From: Camelus bactrianus
Taxonomy: Eukaryota > Chordata > Mammalia > Artiodactyla > Camelidae
DNA length: 64,000 bases
Direction of reading: 5' to 3'
NCBI RefSeq assembly: GCF_048773025.1
Contig: NC_133570.1
Coordinates: 24,154,001 to 24,218,000 of the forward strand
Made by a program: the position numbers and the translations under genes
Shown here: positions 14,490 through 25,544 of the stretch, piece after piece
Position numbering within the stretch: position 1 is the first letter of the stretch
How the letters are laid out: every line of letters begins with the position of its first letter
Notes under the pieces: generated by a model
Seen by the model: the letters and a program-made list of their open reading frames with translations, nothing else
Told to the model about the DNA's origin: nothing
The model's database searches: none

Positions 14490-15095
14490 ATGGATAAACA
14501 CGAGAACCGCTGGGTTCCCTGATGTCACCTCCACGTGTCCTGCTGCTGATTTGAAGACTGGGATCAAGCTCACCCATGAACGTCCGCATGCCTGCTCACC
14601 CAATTTCCCCAAAGCATGAAATTACACAGTAAGACATGTTCTTTTGGATTAAGACACTGAGGGCTGACCAGATGCAAACATACTTAACTCTTTAGTGTGA
14701 CTGAATGGTGAGACATTTCCATTGAGATAGTAACCAAGGCAAGTCTCAGTTGAAAGGAAATGTTCATTAAGAAGGAAGCACTGGGAGAGGGTGGGAGGAG
14801 CTTCGACTCCAGGGAAAAGGAGTGAACCCCCCCAAACATCATCAGCTTTAGAGTTTTGCTTAAGATGGACCCAGTGATCGGAGTTCATAAAGTTACACAG
14901 AGAGAAGATGGGTCAGAGGTCCAGCGGCCACACTTTGTCAGGTTCTCAAAGGGTCCAGAAGACCTGCCGCTCCCCACGCAAGCACACTCCTGGTGAACCA
15001 GAGCATCTGTTCACTCAGCGGGCACTGTTAAACACGCCGTGGGCGCTACCCCCCCCCTGTCATGCGGACGCTGCGGGGCCCTGACGGGATGATGA
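14490..15095. other. No gene or recognised repeat
   Basis: About 600 bp with no coding signature or repeat that I can name. Confidence 0.35.
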
Positions 15096-15099
15096 CGGC

Positions 15100-15295
15100 A
15101 GTGAGGCTTGGAGGTGCCGACAACATGCTGGGCACGATACTCAGTAATTCCTTCATTTACTCTAACCCTCACAACCCCTTTATGAAGTTGCTGCCTTTAC
15201 TGTTTTCCATTTGACAGATAAGGAAGCTGAGGTTGGAAGAGGAGTGACTTTTCAAATACAAATTACTGGTGATGGAGGTGGGGCCCAGGTCGTCC
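15100..15295 (+). repeat. MIR SINE fragment
   Basis: Contains the MIR core order: a ctcacaacccctttatgaag word, then ttttccatttgacagataag, then gaagctgaggttggaagagg. This is an ancient mammal-wide tRNA-derived SINE in sense orientation with both ends worn away. Confidence 0.65.
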
Positions 15296-15299
15296 ATCT

Positions 15300-16125
15300 C
15301 CAAAGCATAAAGATCTTAACACACAGAGGATCCAGGAAAATGGGCATAACTCTGATGGGAGACTGTTTTCCACTTGGTTATTTCTTCACTGGTTTACCAA
15401 GGTGTTTTCACTTTCTTACTTGAAATGTTAAGACTATCTTGACCTCCTTGCAAATTACCAAGTGGATAGAAGTTCAGGTGCCAGATGGTCCTGAGGTCCC
15501 TCTGACCCTATGACATTGTGAACTGCGATAAATAACAGCCACATACCCTTCAAGCTTCTGCTTCAAGAGGATAAGCCTGCATGTTATGTTCAATCATTGG
15601 CTCCCGACAGCATAGGCTGCCTTCTCCCAGCTGACCTCCCCTTTGGTGGATATGTACAAAGATGATGTACATCGAAAAGCAGAGCTTGGGCTCCAATGAC
15701 ATCCCTTATATGATGGGTATTTACATACTTTACATGCTTTTTAGTAAATGCATGAGTGTCCCATTTCCTAAAATCCAGGTGGTAGAAATGAAAACTTGCA
15801 ACATAGTGGAAAACTTTGGAACTGGAAGTTGACTCACAGCCCACTCCTACATAAAATTCTGTGCTGCTCTGCAGACGGTGAGGAAAACTGATGATGCAAT
15901 AAGTGTAGTTCCTTCCCTAAAATCACTTGTGACTTCATCAATGAGATAATACATAGAGAAGAAATCAAAAAGCCAGCATTAATACGTGAGTGCTGTGATA
16001 AGCTCTGTGGGGATTGTCTCAGGCTGAGCTCCCCCAGAAGCAGATCCTAAGACAAAGACGTGTGTGCAAGCCTGTTTGGGGTATGTTGTTAGGAAGTTCC
16101 TGGAGGGAGGAAAAGTAAAAAGTGG
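15300..16125. other. No gene or recognised repeat
   Basis: Non-coding sequence of ordinary composition. I see no conserved ORF. Part of it may be a worn repeat, but I cannot name one. Confidence 0.35.
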
Positions 16126-16128
16126 AAA

Positions 16129-16480
16129 ATGCTATTTCAAGTGAAAAGAAAAGATTTCACCAGCCCCTGCTTAAACCATGTGGGCAGGCATAAAACACCA
16201 CCTTTCCTATGGTTTCACTCATAGGGAACACCCAGGAGAGGTAAAGACCCCTAGAGAGGAAGAGGACTTGGGGTTGTCAGGGGCTGGGGGAGGAAGGAAG
16301 GGGAGTGCGTGCTTTGGATCCAGGGTTTTATTTTGAGGAAAGAAATAGCATAAAACTAGATGGTAGTGATGGTCGCACAGCATGTGAATGCACTTAATGC
16401 TCCTGAATTGCACAACATAAAAGAGAAAAAATATCTGTATTTTATTAAAGGAAATGGAAAATAGATAGATTTTAATAATA
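16129..16480 (+). repeat. L1M-type 3' end, copy 1
   Basis: A paralogue of 20222-20495. Both contain a cagg-ggctgggggagg word, then gctttggat...ttttattttgaggaa, then gtgaatgcacttaatgctcc and a final aactgcacaac...aaaa tract. The later part resembles the old L1M 3' end. Either two separate insertions or a local duplication would explain the pair. Confidence 0.5.
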
Positions 16481-16554
16481 ATAAAGAATGCCATAAATGA
16501 TGTGAAACAAACAAACTAAACTAAAGAAAAACAAAACAAAAACAACTTCAGGGG

Positions 16555-17230
16555 TAGGGAAGTCAAGTTCGGGTAGGGGAGGGGATTCATGGTGGGATTT
16601 TGGAGATGGTGTAGGTGGGGGCAGAGGGGGCTCAGCCCTAGGGGAAGATGATGCCTGAACTGGTTCTGCACTGCCCAGCGGTCCAGGAGCAGGTGCAGGT
16701 GCAGGAGCTGCAGGATCTTCAGGAGCAGGAAGGTCAGCAGGAGCTGCAGGATCTTCAGGAGCAGCAAGGTCAGCAGGAGCTGCAGGATCTTCAGGAGCCA
16801 GGAAGGTCAGCAGGAGCTGCAGGATCTTCAGGAGCAGCAATGTCAGCAGGAGCTGCAGGATCTTCAGGAGCAGCAAGGTCAGCAGGAGCTGCAGGATCTT
16901 CAGGAGCAGCAAGGTCAGCAGGAGCTGCAGGATCTTCAGACGCAGCTGGAGCAGCAGGAGCTGCAGGATCTTCAGGAGCAGGAAGGTCAGCAGGAGCTGC
17001 AGGATCTTCAGGAGCAGCAAGGTCAGCAGGAGCTGCAGGATCTTCAGACGCAGCTGGAGCAGCAGGAGCTGCAGGATCTTCAGGAGCAGCAAGGTCAGCA
17101 GGAGCTGCAGGATCTTCAGGAGCAGGAAGGTCAGCAGGAGCTGCAGGATCTTCAGGAGCAGCAAGGTCAGCAGGAGCTGCAGGATCTTCAGAAGCAGCAG
17201 GATCTTGAGGTTCAGCAGGAGCAACTGGAG
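16555..17230 (-). pseudogene. RALGDS-like repeat-encoding exon (36-bp coding minisatellite)
   Basis: About fifteen tandem copies of a 36-bp unit fill 16680-17215. On the minus strand one frame reads APEDPAAPADLA repeats, followed by PGPLGSAEPVQASSSPRAE and a proline-rich tail. The Ral exchange factor RALGDS carries an Ala/Pro/Glu-rich repeat just after its N-terminal RasGEF domain, so this fits its linker region. One unit near 16797 is 37 bp, which shifts the frame partway through the array: the minus-strand ORF begins in an LLLKILQ frame and ends in the APEDPAAPA frame. The downstream RasGEF catalytic part and RA domain are not found to the left, so the gene is truncated. I treat it as a broken host-gene copy. 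The alternative is an unrelated proline-rich gene. Confidence 0.5.
16680..17215. repeat. 36-bp minisatellite
   Basis: The unit begins ggtcagcaggagctgcagga and ends tcttcaggagcagcaa, 36 bp in all. Variants alter the last third (cagacgcagctggagcag; aggaaggtc for agcaaggtc). Because the period is a multiple of three and the unit lacks stops, several frames are open through it, giving misleading ORFs on both strands. Confidence 0.95.
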
Positions 17231-17624
17231 GGAGCTCGCGGTCTCCTACTGGATCCTGGTGGTCCTGTTTTTGGTCTCTGGCATCTTCCCCTATCCCTGC
17301 CTGTTCTGGACCTGTGACTGTTGGAAGTGGAGAGAGCTTTCAGTCTTGTGGAGGTGCTCATGCTGTGAGAGAGGAATACTTGACCCTCATGCCTCCCTTT
17401 CCGTGGGCCTCTTCAAGGACAGACATCTTCCCAGAGCTTTCCGGACAGCTCCCACCCAGCAGGTGCCCACAGGATGTGTTTTGTGACTGAATTCTTGTAG
17501 ACAGGTGGTCTGAGGCCAATCTTTTGCTCTGGTGCCAGCAGCAGCCTCTGGGGACACCTCCCTGTGTGGCCCAGCCCTCGGCCCTCCCTCACCTACGCAC
17601 ATGCACCAGCCCCGCCCTTCTCAC

Positions 17625-17910
17625 CTTCGGGCTCTGCCTTGGTGGGCTCCTGGTCCTCCACCTGACTCCCAGGGAGGTGCTCCAGGTCAGAGCCGGGTCT
17701 GCTGAGCTGCCTGTCACCCACGGGCAGGCCCCTGGCGTGACGCCTGGGCGGTTTCTGGGGAGGAGGCCGTCGTGGTGGCGGGGACCCCTCCGTGTGCAGA
17801 CTCACCCGGAGCTCGTGCTGGCCCTGAGAAGCGTGCAGCGGCCCCTCACTCGGGGAGGCGGCGTGAGTGTCCTCATGCAGCGGCTCCTGCAGTGTCTGGC
17901 TCTGCAATGA
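17625..17910 (-). pseudogene. RALGDS-like exon remnant
   Basis: On the minus strand this reads ...RQLSRPGSDLEHLPGSQ then VEDQEPTKAEPEG, and then GAAG/GTGAGA, a good splice donor at 17624. Human RALGDS at the end of its N-terminal RasGEF region reads PGSDLERR...EPIEAEPE from memory, so the order and spacing agree. The upstream part (about 17700-17910, including RRPPPQKPPRRHARG) matches weakly or not at all. Together with the Ala/Pro repeat exon at 16555-17230, it supports a minus-strand RALGDS-like fragment. Ral exchange factors activate RalA and RalB downstream of Ras; this fragment lacks the catalytic domain. Confidence 0.45.
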
Positions 17911-18450
17911 CAGTGTCCGGCAGCCGGCCCGGCCCGGAGGTCTCAGAGCCCTGCCCGGCCAGGACCATGCCTGCTTCTGCCCGCTCGACCGTCTGCTGCC
18001 AGATCAGACTGGGTCCTTGGGTCAGCTCAGATGGCCACCCAGGAGGGAAGAGACACAGCCAGAGGGCATGGGCTTCGACTCGGGCAGCAGGGCCCTGCCC
18101 GGCTTGCCACAGCCCAGCCTGCCAGCTGGGACCCGGGGTGCGGACGTGACCGGCCCCCCCAGGCCTGTGACCCGCTCGTGCTTGAGGCAGGGCCCTCCTG
18201 CCTCCCCAACATGACTGCCCACCTCCACCAGCAGTGAGGAAGGGGATGTGAGGCTACCTGGGTGGGGTCTGCCCCGGGCCTCCCTCGGTTACCTTTGGGT
18301 CCCTGTGGCCAAAAGGCCAGAGGCGCCTGGGGTGAGAGCTGACCCAGCGCCGGCACCGCTGGCCCAGCCCCTCGCCGCGGGCCTTCCGGGGGCCACGGCC
18401 TCGGGGTGTTGGGACGCAGCAGAACATGTCTGAGTTGAGCTGAGTTCACC
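17911..18450. other. GC-rich flank of the RALGDS-like remnant
   Basis: GC-rich sequence with long open frames on both strands (for example 141 residues at 18027-18452 minus) that match nothing I recognise. It may hold further decayed exons or simply be GC-rich intron. Confidence 0.3.
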
Positions 18451-18724
18451 AACCAAGTGAGCTGAGTAGGGGCTTCTCGACAGAGTGGGTGCCTGGTGAC
18501 CTCAGTTCTAAGTTCTGTTGGGTTCTATTGCCAGGGAAACGAGGTCACTTCCTGGGGTCCCCTTCCCCAAGCTTCCTCCTTACACAAAGCTCCCCAAGGG
18601 CCTCTCTGGGCTGCCGACGGCTCACCTCCCAGCCCATGCCACGTCCACACACAGTGACACCAACTCAGCCCCCCTCCCCAGAACCCTGGGGAGGCCTGGA
18701 TGCAGCCAGGGCGCCAGCTCTGAG

Positions 18725-18890
18725 GACGCAGCTGGGTTCAGACCCCTCGTCAGCAGTGCTGTCACCCTGGACGAGCCACCTGCCTCTCAGGGTCTCTCCA
18801 ATTCCCCCATTAGCTCAGTGGGCATCATTCTGGCCCCTGCTTCCTTGGGAAGCTATCCTGTCTCTAGACCCATAAATACCTACCACACAT
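18725..18890 (-). repeat. MIR SINE fragment, antisense
   Basis: The order ctgggttcaga, then ctgtcaccctggacgagcca, then ctcagggtctctcc and cccccattagctc follows the reverse complement of the MIR consensus (ttgggcaagtcac ... cagtttcc ... catctgtaaa). It is strongly worn. Confidence 0.45.
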
Positions 18891-19320
18891 GTCAGCCCCG
18901 CGGTCTGGCATCACGGGGAGCTCGTGCACAGACTCAGCTAAGGAAAGGCTCACAGAGGGCTGGTTGAGCACAGGGCACACCCCACACAGGCTGGGGTCTG
19001 CCCTGGGCTCTGGGGAAAGTCACCCTCCTTGCTGCCTGCTTCCCAGCTCCCTGTCGGCAGGTTGAAATTAAACACAACTCTGACATCATCTGTTCTGGCA
19101 TGCAACCTCTTAGGTCATTCTGTCATGTCAGATTCAGACCCAGTGTCCCATCTCGGCCTCTGGGGTGGGCTGCCCCACAGTGGCTCCCTGCTTTTTTGCC
19201 TTCTGGTCACACATCCTTGTGTGATTCCCACACACTCCTCTGCAGGGTCGTGGGCACTGGGACCAGGTTCTGACATGTAGACTGACTTGTGAAAGTGTGC
19301 GTGACTTCCACTCATTCCCA
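18891..19320. other. No gene or recognised repeat
   Basis: I see nothing beyond short compositional ORFs here. Confidence 0.35.
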
Positions 19321-19485
19321 TCTCTAGTGTTCATTCTCTCTCTCTGTGTGTCTTTCAGTTCCTCTCTGTCTGTCTTTTCTCTCTCTTTGTCTCTCTGTGT
19401 TTCAGTCAGCCTGTCTCTTTCCTGTATGTATGTGTGTATATATTTATGTGTATATGTGTGTATTTATGTGTGTGTATTGTTAGAA
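19320..19485. repeat. Low-complexity (TC)n and (TG)n tract
   Basis: Imperfect tctctctctgtgtgtc and tgtgtatatatttatgtgt runs: a compound microsatellite. Confidence 0.85.
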
Positions 19486-20220
19486 CCCAGGGCAGGTCAC
19501 TGATGAAAATGCCTTGATGACATACTGATTGTTTTAAATTCATGTTACTGAAGAAAAAACATCTTTGAAAGTTGTGCAGGCACTTTGGTGGGGTCAGCTC
19601 TAAGGATCAGCACTGCTGGGGAAGGGATGCACCTGTGGCCATTTGATGACTCCTGTACCCTGTTCCCCCAGAGAGAAGTGTCTGTTCACTCTTCCCTCCC
19701 GGGGATCTGCTGGGGCCTCTGCCTCCTCACATTGTTGCCAGGGCTGGTTGTCACCAGGCTAAAGCCCTGCCAGTGTGATGGTGACCAGCATTGCCTCGCA
19801 GGGTGTCCGTCTGCCTGTGTCCTCACCTGAGAGTCGAGCATCTCTAACACACACTGGCCACCTGCACTGCTTCTCATTGGAACTGCTTGTGTGTGTTCTG
19901 TTTCTTTTCAGAACACTGGGTTTCGAGAGGTTTTTAGACCACATGGGTGTGAAACCTTTCTCTGACCTCGGGTCATGAACAATGTTTTTTCCAGGTTGTG
20001 ATTTGTCTTTCCAGCTGTCTTTCTTGGTCTTTGTTTTTTGGTTTTATTTTGCCAGAGGAAGAGCTAAGCATCTCCCTCTGGCTCTGGCTTCACACTTAGA
20101 ACAGCAGTGCCTGCCCCGAAATTATGCACATAGTTACTAAAAAGGCTTCATTTAGGACGTCTCATCTTTAATTCATCTGGATTTTCCTCTGAAAATACAA
20201 AAATGCTAATTCATGTAAAA
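19486..20220. other. No gene or recognised repeat
   Basis: No coding or mobile-element signature that I can support. Confidence 0.35.
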
Positions 20221-20221
20221 A

Positions 20222-20495
20222 CAAAAAAATTCACCCGTCCCGGCTTAAGATATGTGGGCAGAAAAAAAAAAAGCCACCTTTTATTATTTCATTGATAGGG
20301 AACCTCGAGGACAGGTAAAGACAGAGGAAGGGGGTGAGGGCTTGTCACGGGCTGGGGGAGGGAGGACGTGGGGTGAGCTTTGGATACAAGCTTTTACTTT
20401 GAGGAAGGAAATAGTCTAAAACCAGACAGAGGTGCTGATGTCACAGCATTGTGAGTGCACTTAATGCTCCTAAACTGCACAACTTAAAAGGCTAA
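20222..20495 (+). repeat. L1M-type 3' end, copy 2
   Basis: Paralogue of 16129-16480, with the same block order (ggctgggggagg, gctttggat, actttgaggaagg, gtgcacttaatgctcc, aactgcacaac). It lies immediately left of the foldback element. Confidence 0.5.
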
Positions 20496-20534
20496 ACTTA
20501 ATTCTTGCAGACTTAAACCATAAAAATAGATGAT

Positions 20535-21212
20535 ACATAATAGAAAAGAACAAATCTGACTCCATATTAGATCTCTTCCTGTGGCTTTAACCCTGTGCCC
20601 TGTTTTCTAGGCTTAGTCTCATCTATCTGGTAAACAGGAGAGCCTGTTCTCAAGGCTCTGATCTTTAAGCAGATTAACACTTTTGCACTGATACAAGACA
20701 GCAAGTTGCCGAATAGAAAGTAGCTTGTTTTGTTAGAGGTTTTACAGGGGCACCATGACTTGATCCACGTGGACAGCTGTAGACCAAGAACATGGCCGAC
20801 TAATGTCCTGGAGAACCATCTTCCCCAAGTCAGACTTCAGGCTCCTTTTCTACTAAAAAGGGGAGGGGCTGTGGTTGGTTGTTGCAAACTTCTTAGTGCA
20901 GGAATTCTTTGTTTTTGGAATCCTTTGCAGCTGTCCCTGTGGGTCAGGTTATGGTGCCCCTGTAAATCCTCCAACAAAACAAAGGTTATTCCCTATTCTG
21001 CAACTTGTTATCTTTATAGGAGTGCAAAAGTGTTCATATCCTTAAAGGTCAGAGCCCTGAGAATAGGCTCTCCTGTATATTTCAGGCTAAAAGCAACATT
21101 GTTTTACAAAAGCTGCAGAGCTAGTAAGACTAAGCCTAGAAAACAGGGCACAGGGTAGAAGGAAAAGGAACAGATTTAAATTAGTCAAATTTGTTTTTTT
21201 CTACTACAGTGC
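20535..21212. repeat. Foldback element with long inverted repeats
   Basis: Two long inverted arms flank a loop of about 140 bp. The left arm is roughly 20535-20785 and the right arm 20928-21212. Pairing examples: gccctgttttctaggcttag (20598) with ctaagcctagaaaacagggc (21130), and ttttacaggggcaccat (20741) with atggtgcccctgtaaat (20950). The right arm has about 40 extra bases near 21075-21125. I recognise no transposase. It could be a foldback DNA element, or two copies of one LTR-like sequence in inverted orientation. The arms differ by scattered substitutions, so they are not a recent hairpin duplication. Confidence 0.7.
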
Positions 21213-21640
21213 CTTTTGGTGAGAGGTAAGCGGTTGTTTCCAGGTGGGTCCTTCTCTGCCCAGGCTGGGGTTCAGGCAGGAGCCCTGCCAGGTTCACCGT
21301 GACTGTGGACCTGATCTCCCACAGAGAAAGTAACAATTATCAGTGATTAAAATTACCTGTCAAAGTCCCTTCAATTGCCTGTAAACTATATGGCGGGGGC
21401 AGAGGCGGACAGGGAACTTCTCATTGGCCCATCAACAGTCTCCCCAATGCAAGAGACCAGCGTCATGGCTGGCTCCAAGGTGGCCTGGCTAGTGCAGCTG
21501 CCTGCTTGGCTCTCCAGCCTTGGGCTCCTAACAAGGACACTTTCAAATTTCCTGTCCCTTTTCCCTCTGCCCCGGCGTGAATGAACGTGGTCCCTGCAAC
21601 CACCTGGGCTGAGCCCAGGCCACACACATAGCCCGATTCA
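21213..21640. other. Spacer before island D
   Basis: No coding signature. It becomes GC-rich gradually from about 21390, so the left edge of island D is uncertain by 200 bp or so. Confidence 0.35.
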
Positions 21641-23860
21641 CACAGCCCACTGCCTACTGTCCATCTCCAGGCTCAGCTGCACCCTTACCCCCTCACAGGT
21701 TCCTGTGCCTCCACTCAGGGTCCGGATCACCATCCGGGCCATCAACCACCCAAGGCCCACAGGCCAGTGGCAGGCAGCCCAGGACCACCCTGACCCCCAG
21801 GCTCAGATGAGGCACAGGGTGTGGGGGTTAGAGTGCCTGAGCTGGAATTGGAACTGCCTCCAGCCTGGCCCGCTGCGCCCTGTAGCCTCAGACTGTGCTT
21901 GCACACTAGGCCGGAGCTCCGCTGGTGGCAGTCACCATGGTGACCAGAGCCCGGACTTCCTCGCCCCACCCGTGGGTTAAGGGGTGAGGGTGTCAGCTCC
22001 AAGTAGGGGTGCACTCTGAGTGAGGGGGATCCCACAGTTAGGACAGGCTGAGGGGTGAAGGGGACCATATCAGAATGTTGGGGGGTCCTGCGGTGAGGCA
22101 TGAGGAGTGTGCTTGGGGTGTGAGGGCCAAAGGTTAGTACTAGCGGGGTGGAGTGTGGGGGTGGGGACCTCCTTGTGACAAGAAGCCCTGTCTTGGGGGT
22201 GTAGTCTGAGACTGGGCCTGTCTGGAGGTTGGGGGGCAAGCAAGAGGAGTGGGGTTGGGGTGTGTGGCCTGGCCCACGGCCAGTGGTGGTCCTGGTTGAG
22301 CCAGGACCTGGTCGGTGATGGGGTGGGGTCATTGGGGATGGAGACCCAGCGGGACGGGCAGAGGGGTGGGCCCACTCTACTGCCCTGGCCGTCTGGGCCC
22401 CACTCACAGAGAACCAGACAGTGGGAGCCCCACCCCGAGCGTCTGCGCTGCAGGCCTGAGGAGGAGGGGTGCGGACGCGCACATGCCGGACCCCGCCCGG
22501 CCTGTATGGAAGCTGGACGGGAAGTGGGTGCTCCTGGACCAGCTCCTGAGGAGGAACGAGGCTTGGGGTCTGGGCTGCTGCTTGCCGTCGTCTCCGCTGC
22601 CATCGCTGGGCAGGTAAGGGGGCGCTGGTGGGGGCGTGTAGGTCAGGGAGCCAGCGGGTGAGGCCTGGGCTGCGCAGCTGGGGAGGTGCACAGGGAGGGA
22701 TGCGTGGGTGAGGCCCAGCCGCGCTGCTCGTTAGGACCCTGAGGCGGGTGCAGGCCGCCACCATAGTTCGTGGTGCCTTCACCCGGTTAGTAGTCCCTGA
22801 ACCCTGTTTCTTTGCTGCCACTTGTACCCGGGTTTGGGTAAGCGGGTGCAGCCCCGGGAGGTGGGAGGGCACTAGAAGGCCCTGGAGCACTTCCCACCAG
22901 CCCTCAGATCATGGCTTGCTCGCGGGAGGCAGGTGTGGGGCTGTCAGGGGGCAGGGGTGGCAGTATCCTGGCAGCAGCAGGGAGAGGGGTCTGCTCCTGG
23001 GAGCTGTCGAGTTGCTCCCATCTACCCCACAGCCTGTCCTGGGGGCGGCCTCTAAAGCCCCAGGTTTGCAGGACTCAGGTTACAGGTCAGTCTGCTTTTG
23101 GGAGGAGGGCACGGTGCAGTGAGTGTGCGAGGGCGGCGGTAGCGACAGCGGAAAGTGGCAGCAAATCCCCGTGCTTGCACAGGGCAGCCCCAGTCCCACC
23201 ATCGCCGCCTCCATCCCCTGACAGCACAGCTGCTGCTTTCCAGGAGCAGGCTGACCTGTAAACTGAGTCCCGCGATCCTGGGTTATCAGAGGCCGAGGCC
23301 AGGCCAGGCCGCAGGGGAGTCGGAAGCAAATCCATAGACTTGCATGGGCAGACCCCTAAACCCCCGGTTGCTTCTGCTGCTTGTGACCACACCGGGCCTG
23401 CCTCCTGGGAGCAGGCTGACCTGGGGACATGCCTGGGACAGTAGAGGCTGCCTCCAGGCCATGCTGTGGGGAAGATGGGGACAAATCGACCAGTTTGCCA
23501 AGGGCAGCACCCCTCTCCCTGCCAGAGCCCCAAGTTCATGGGACACTTTTCCAGGTCAGTTGGCTCTGGAAGGCAGGTGTGGTTGCGGTTAGAGGGCAGC
23601 GGGGGGAGGGGTGCTGCCCCTCCTCCAGGTGGCAAGTGGACTTGCTCCATCTCCCAGGGGCCTGTCCTGGGGGCGGTCTCTGCTGCCCCAGGTTCACAGG
23701 AAGCATGTGTTCATGTCAGCCTGCTCCTGGGTGGAGGGTGCAGTGTGGTCAGGAGGCAGCGTCAGCAGCAGGAAAGGACTTCAGGAGGACTGGGCTGTAG
23801 CCCAGGGTAACTCACTCTCCTTCTTTCTTCTCTTGCTTCCTCAGTTGTTGGCTGTAGTGG
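21640..23860. repeat. GC-rich composite repeat, island D
   Basis: The most complete copy of the right part of the family. M1 (21640-21960; ctgtccatc..., ggtggcagtcaccatggtga near 21927), M2 (21965-22250), M3 (22260-22613, ending CAG/GTAAGG), M4 (22614-22910) and a unit array (22910-23790) whose plus, minus, minus, plus order matches island A. It then passes, as A does, through aggact-caggaggactggg and a pyrimidine tract ending CAG at 23844 into L1 3'UTR sequence. CpG decay is intermediate. The 382-residue minus-strand ORF here is compositional. Confidence 0.75.
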
Positions 23861-24862
23861 CTTTTCCAGTATAGGTTATTACCAGATTTTGAACATAGGT
23901 TTCTGTGGTATACAGAAGAAACTTAAAAAAAAAACTGTTGTATATTTAGTGGCTAATACTTGTAAATCTCAAACTCCCAGATTTATCCCTTCCCACCCCG
24001 TTTCCCTGGTAACCATAAGATTGTTAACCAAGTCTGTGAACCTGTTTCTGTTCTGTAGATGAGTTCATAGTGTCGTCCTTTTTTTTTGATTGCACATCTG
24101 AGTCATATCATTTCGTATTTTTCTCTTTCTGGCTCACTTCACTAAGAATGATGATCTCTAGGTCCATCCATATTGCTGCAAATAGCATTCTTTTAACCTT
24201 TTTAATGGCAGAGTAGTATTCCATTGTATAAATATACTAGTTCATCTTCACCCAGTCACCTGTTTCTTCATTTAGGTTGCTTCCACTTTTTGGCTATTAT
24301 ATATAGTGGTGCTATGAATACTGGGATGCAGATACCTTTTTGCATTGGAGTTTCCTCTGAATATATACCCAGAAGTGGGATTGCTGGATCATAGGGTAAG
24401 TCTATTTTTAGTTTTTTGAGGAAATTCTATACTGTTTTCCATAATAGCTACACCAAACTACATTCCCACCAGCAGTGTCATAGAGTTCTCTTTTCTCCAC
24501 ACCCTCTTCAGCATTTATCATGCATGAACTTTGAAGTGACAGCCATTCTGACTGGTGTTTTGTAGTTTTGATTTGCATTTCTTTGGCAATTAGTGATATT
24601 GAGCATTTTTACATGTGCCTATTGGCCATTTGTAGTCTTCATTGGAGAATTGCTTCTTTAGGTCTTCTGCCCATTGTTGGATTGGGTTGCTTGTTTTTTG
24701 TTATTAAATTTTATGAACCATTTATATATTCTGGGGATTAAGTCTTTGTCAGTTGAATCATTTACAGATATTTTCTCCCATTCCGTAGATTGTCATTTTG
24801 TTTTGCTTATGGTTTCCTTTGCTGTGCAGTTTCCTTTGCTGTAAGTTTAATTAGCCTTTAAG
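23861..24862 (-). mobile_element. L1 LINE 3' end, antisense, right of island D
   Basis: Begins at the same L1 3'UTR point as the copy at 5020 (ggttattaccagat), then includes the plus-strand landmarks ttccctggtaaccataag, tagtattccattgtata and ttgctggatcatagggtaa of the L1 3' region. It is interrupted near 24862 by L1 sequence of the opposite orientation. Confidence 0.85.
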
Positions 24863-25080
24863 TTTAACAGCTCATACATCTTAATAACAAAAAACAAACA
24901 GCCCAATTCAAAATGGGCAAAGACATAAACAGGAAATTCTCCAGTGAAGACATACAAATGGCCAATAGCACATGAAAAAATGCTGTGTTGCTAATTATCA
25001 AGGAAATACAAGTTAAAACTAGATGAGGTATCATCTCACACCAGTTAGAATGGCCATCATGCAAAAGTCATTGCATATGT
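24863..25080 (+). mobile_element. L1 LINE fragment, sense (inverted relative to its neighbour)
   Basis: Reads aaaatgggcaaagacataaa and catctcacaccagttagaat in sense orientation, part of the ORF2 C-terminal region already present antisense just to the left. The head-to-head arrangement could be an inversion at insertion (twin priming) or a separate copy. Confidence 0.75.
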
Positions 25081-25540
25081 CATTCAAAAATCGTAGCACA
25101 CATCATTAATTATGGGGGCTTTTTCTGCTAGTCACACTCGAGTTTAAATTCCAACCCAGCTACTGGCTGTAAAAAGCCAGGGAATTGTGTCCAGTGAATA
25201 CGTATCTGTATTTGTCATTTTCCCTCATCAGGGTGGTTTCTCTTTCATATACAAAATGATAAGCATGTAATTTACATTGATTTTTATGCATACATTCACA
25301 TATAATCGCCACAAAATACAAGGCCACTTAAAAAAAGATACTCCTTTTTTCTTACTGTAGAACGTGTTCAAACCTTTAGCAGCAGATTCAGCAGTTACAG
25401 GGTTATCAGTACAGCTGCCACGCCTCCCTGTCCTGGAGCCTCACAGGGACACTGTGAGGCTGAAGAAAAGACTTTTTCCTCCAGTTTATCTAAAGCTTTT
25501 CTTCAGTCCTGGGATTGTTTTAATATATAATTTATTCATT
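25081..25540. other. Junction zone between repeat mosaic and HERC2-like copy
   Basis: AT-rich with no recognised gene. An open stretch near 25364-25500 does not match any part of HERC2 that I can recall. The left breakpoint of the HERC2 duplication must lie somewhere between here and 27145. Confidence 0.3.
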
Positions 25541-25544
25541 TTTA

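Noticed and set aside
16680-17215. Possible CRISPR array
   Set aside because: The unit repeats without distinct spacers; it is a eukaryotic coding minisatellite.
16472-17224. 250-residue leucine-rich LLLKILQ repeat protein
   Set aside because: It is an alternate frame of the 36-bp minisatellite; the APEDPAAPA frame fits a known gene family better.
21742-22890. 382-residue open frame on the minus strand
   Set aside because: It lies in GC-rich island D, is proline-rich and low-complexity, and the matching frame is broken in paralogous islands A and B.
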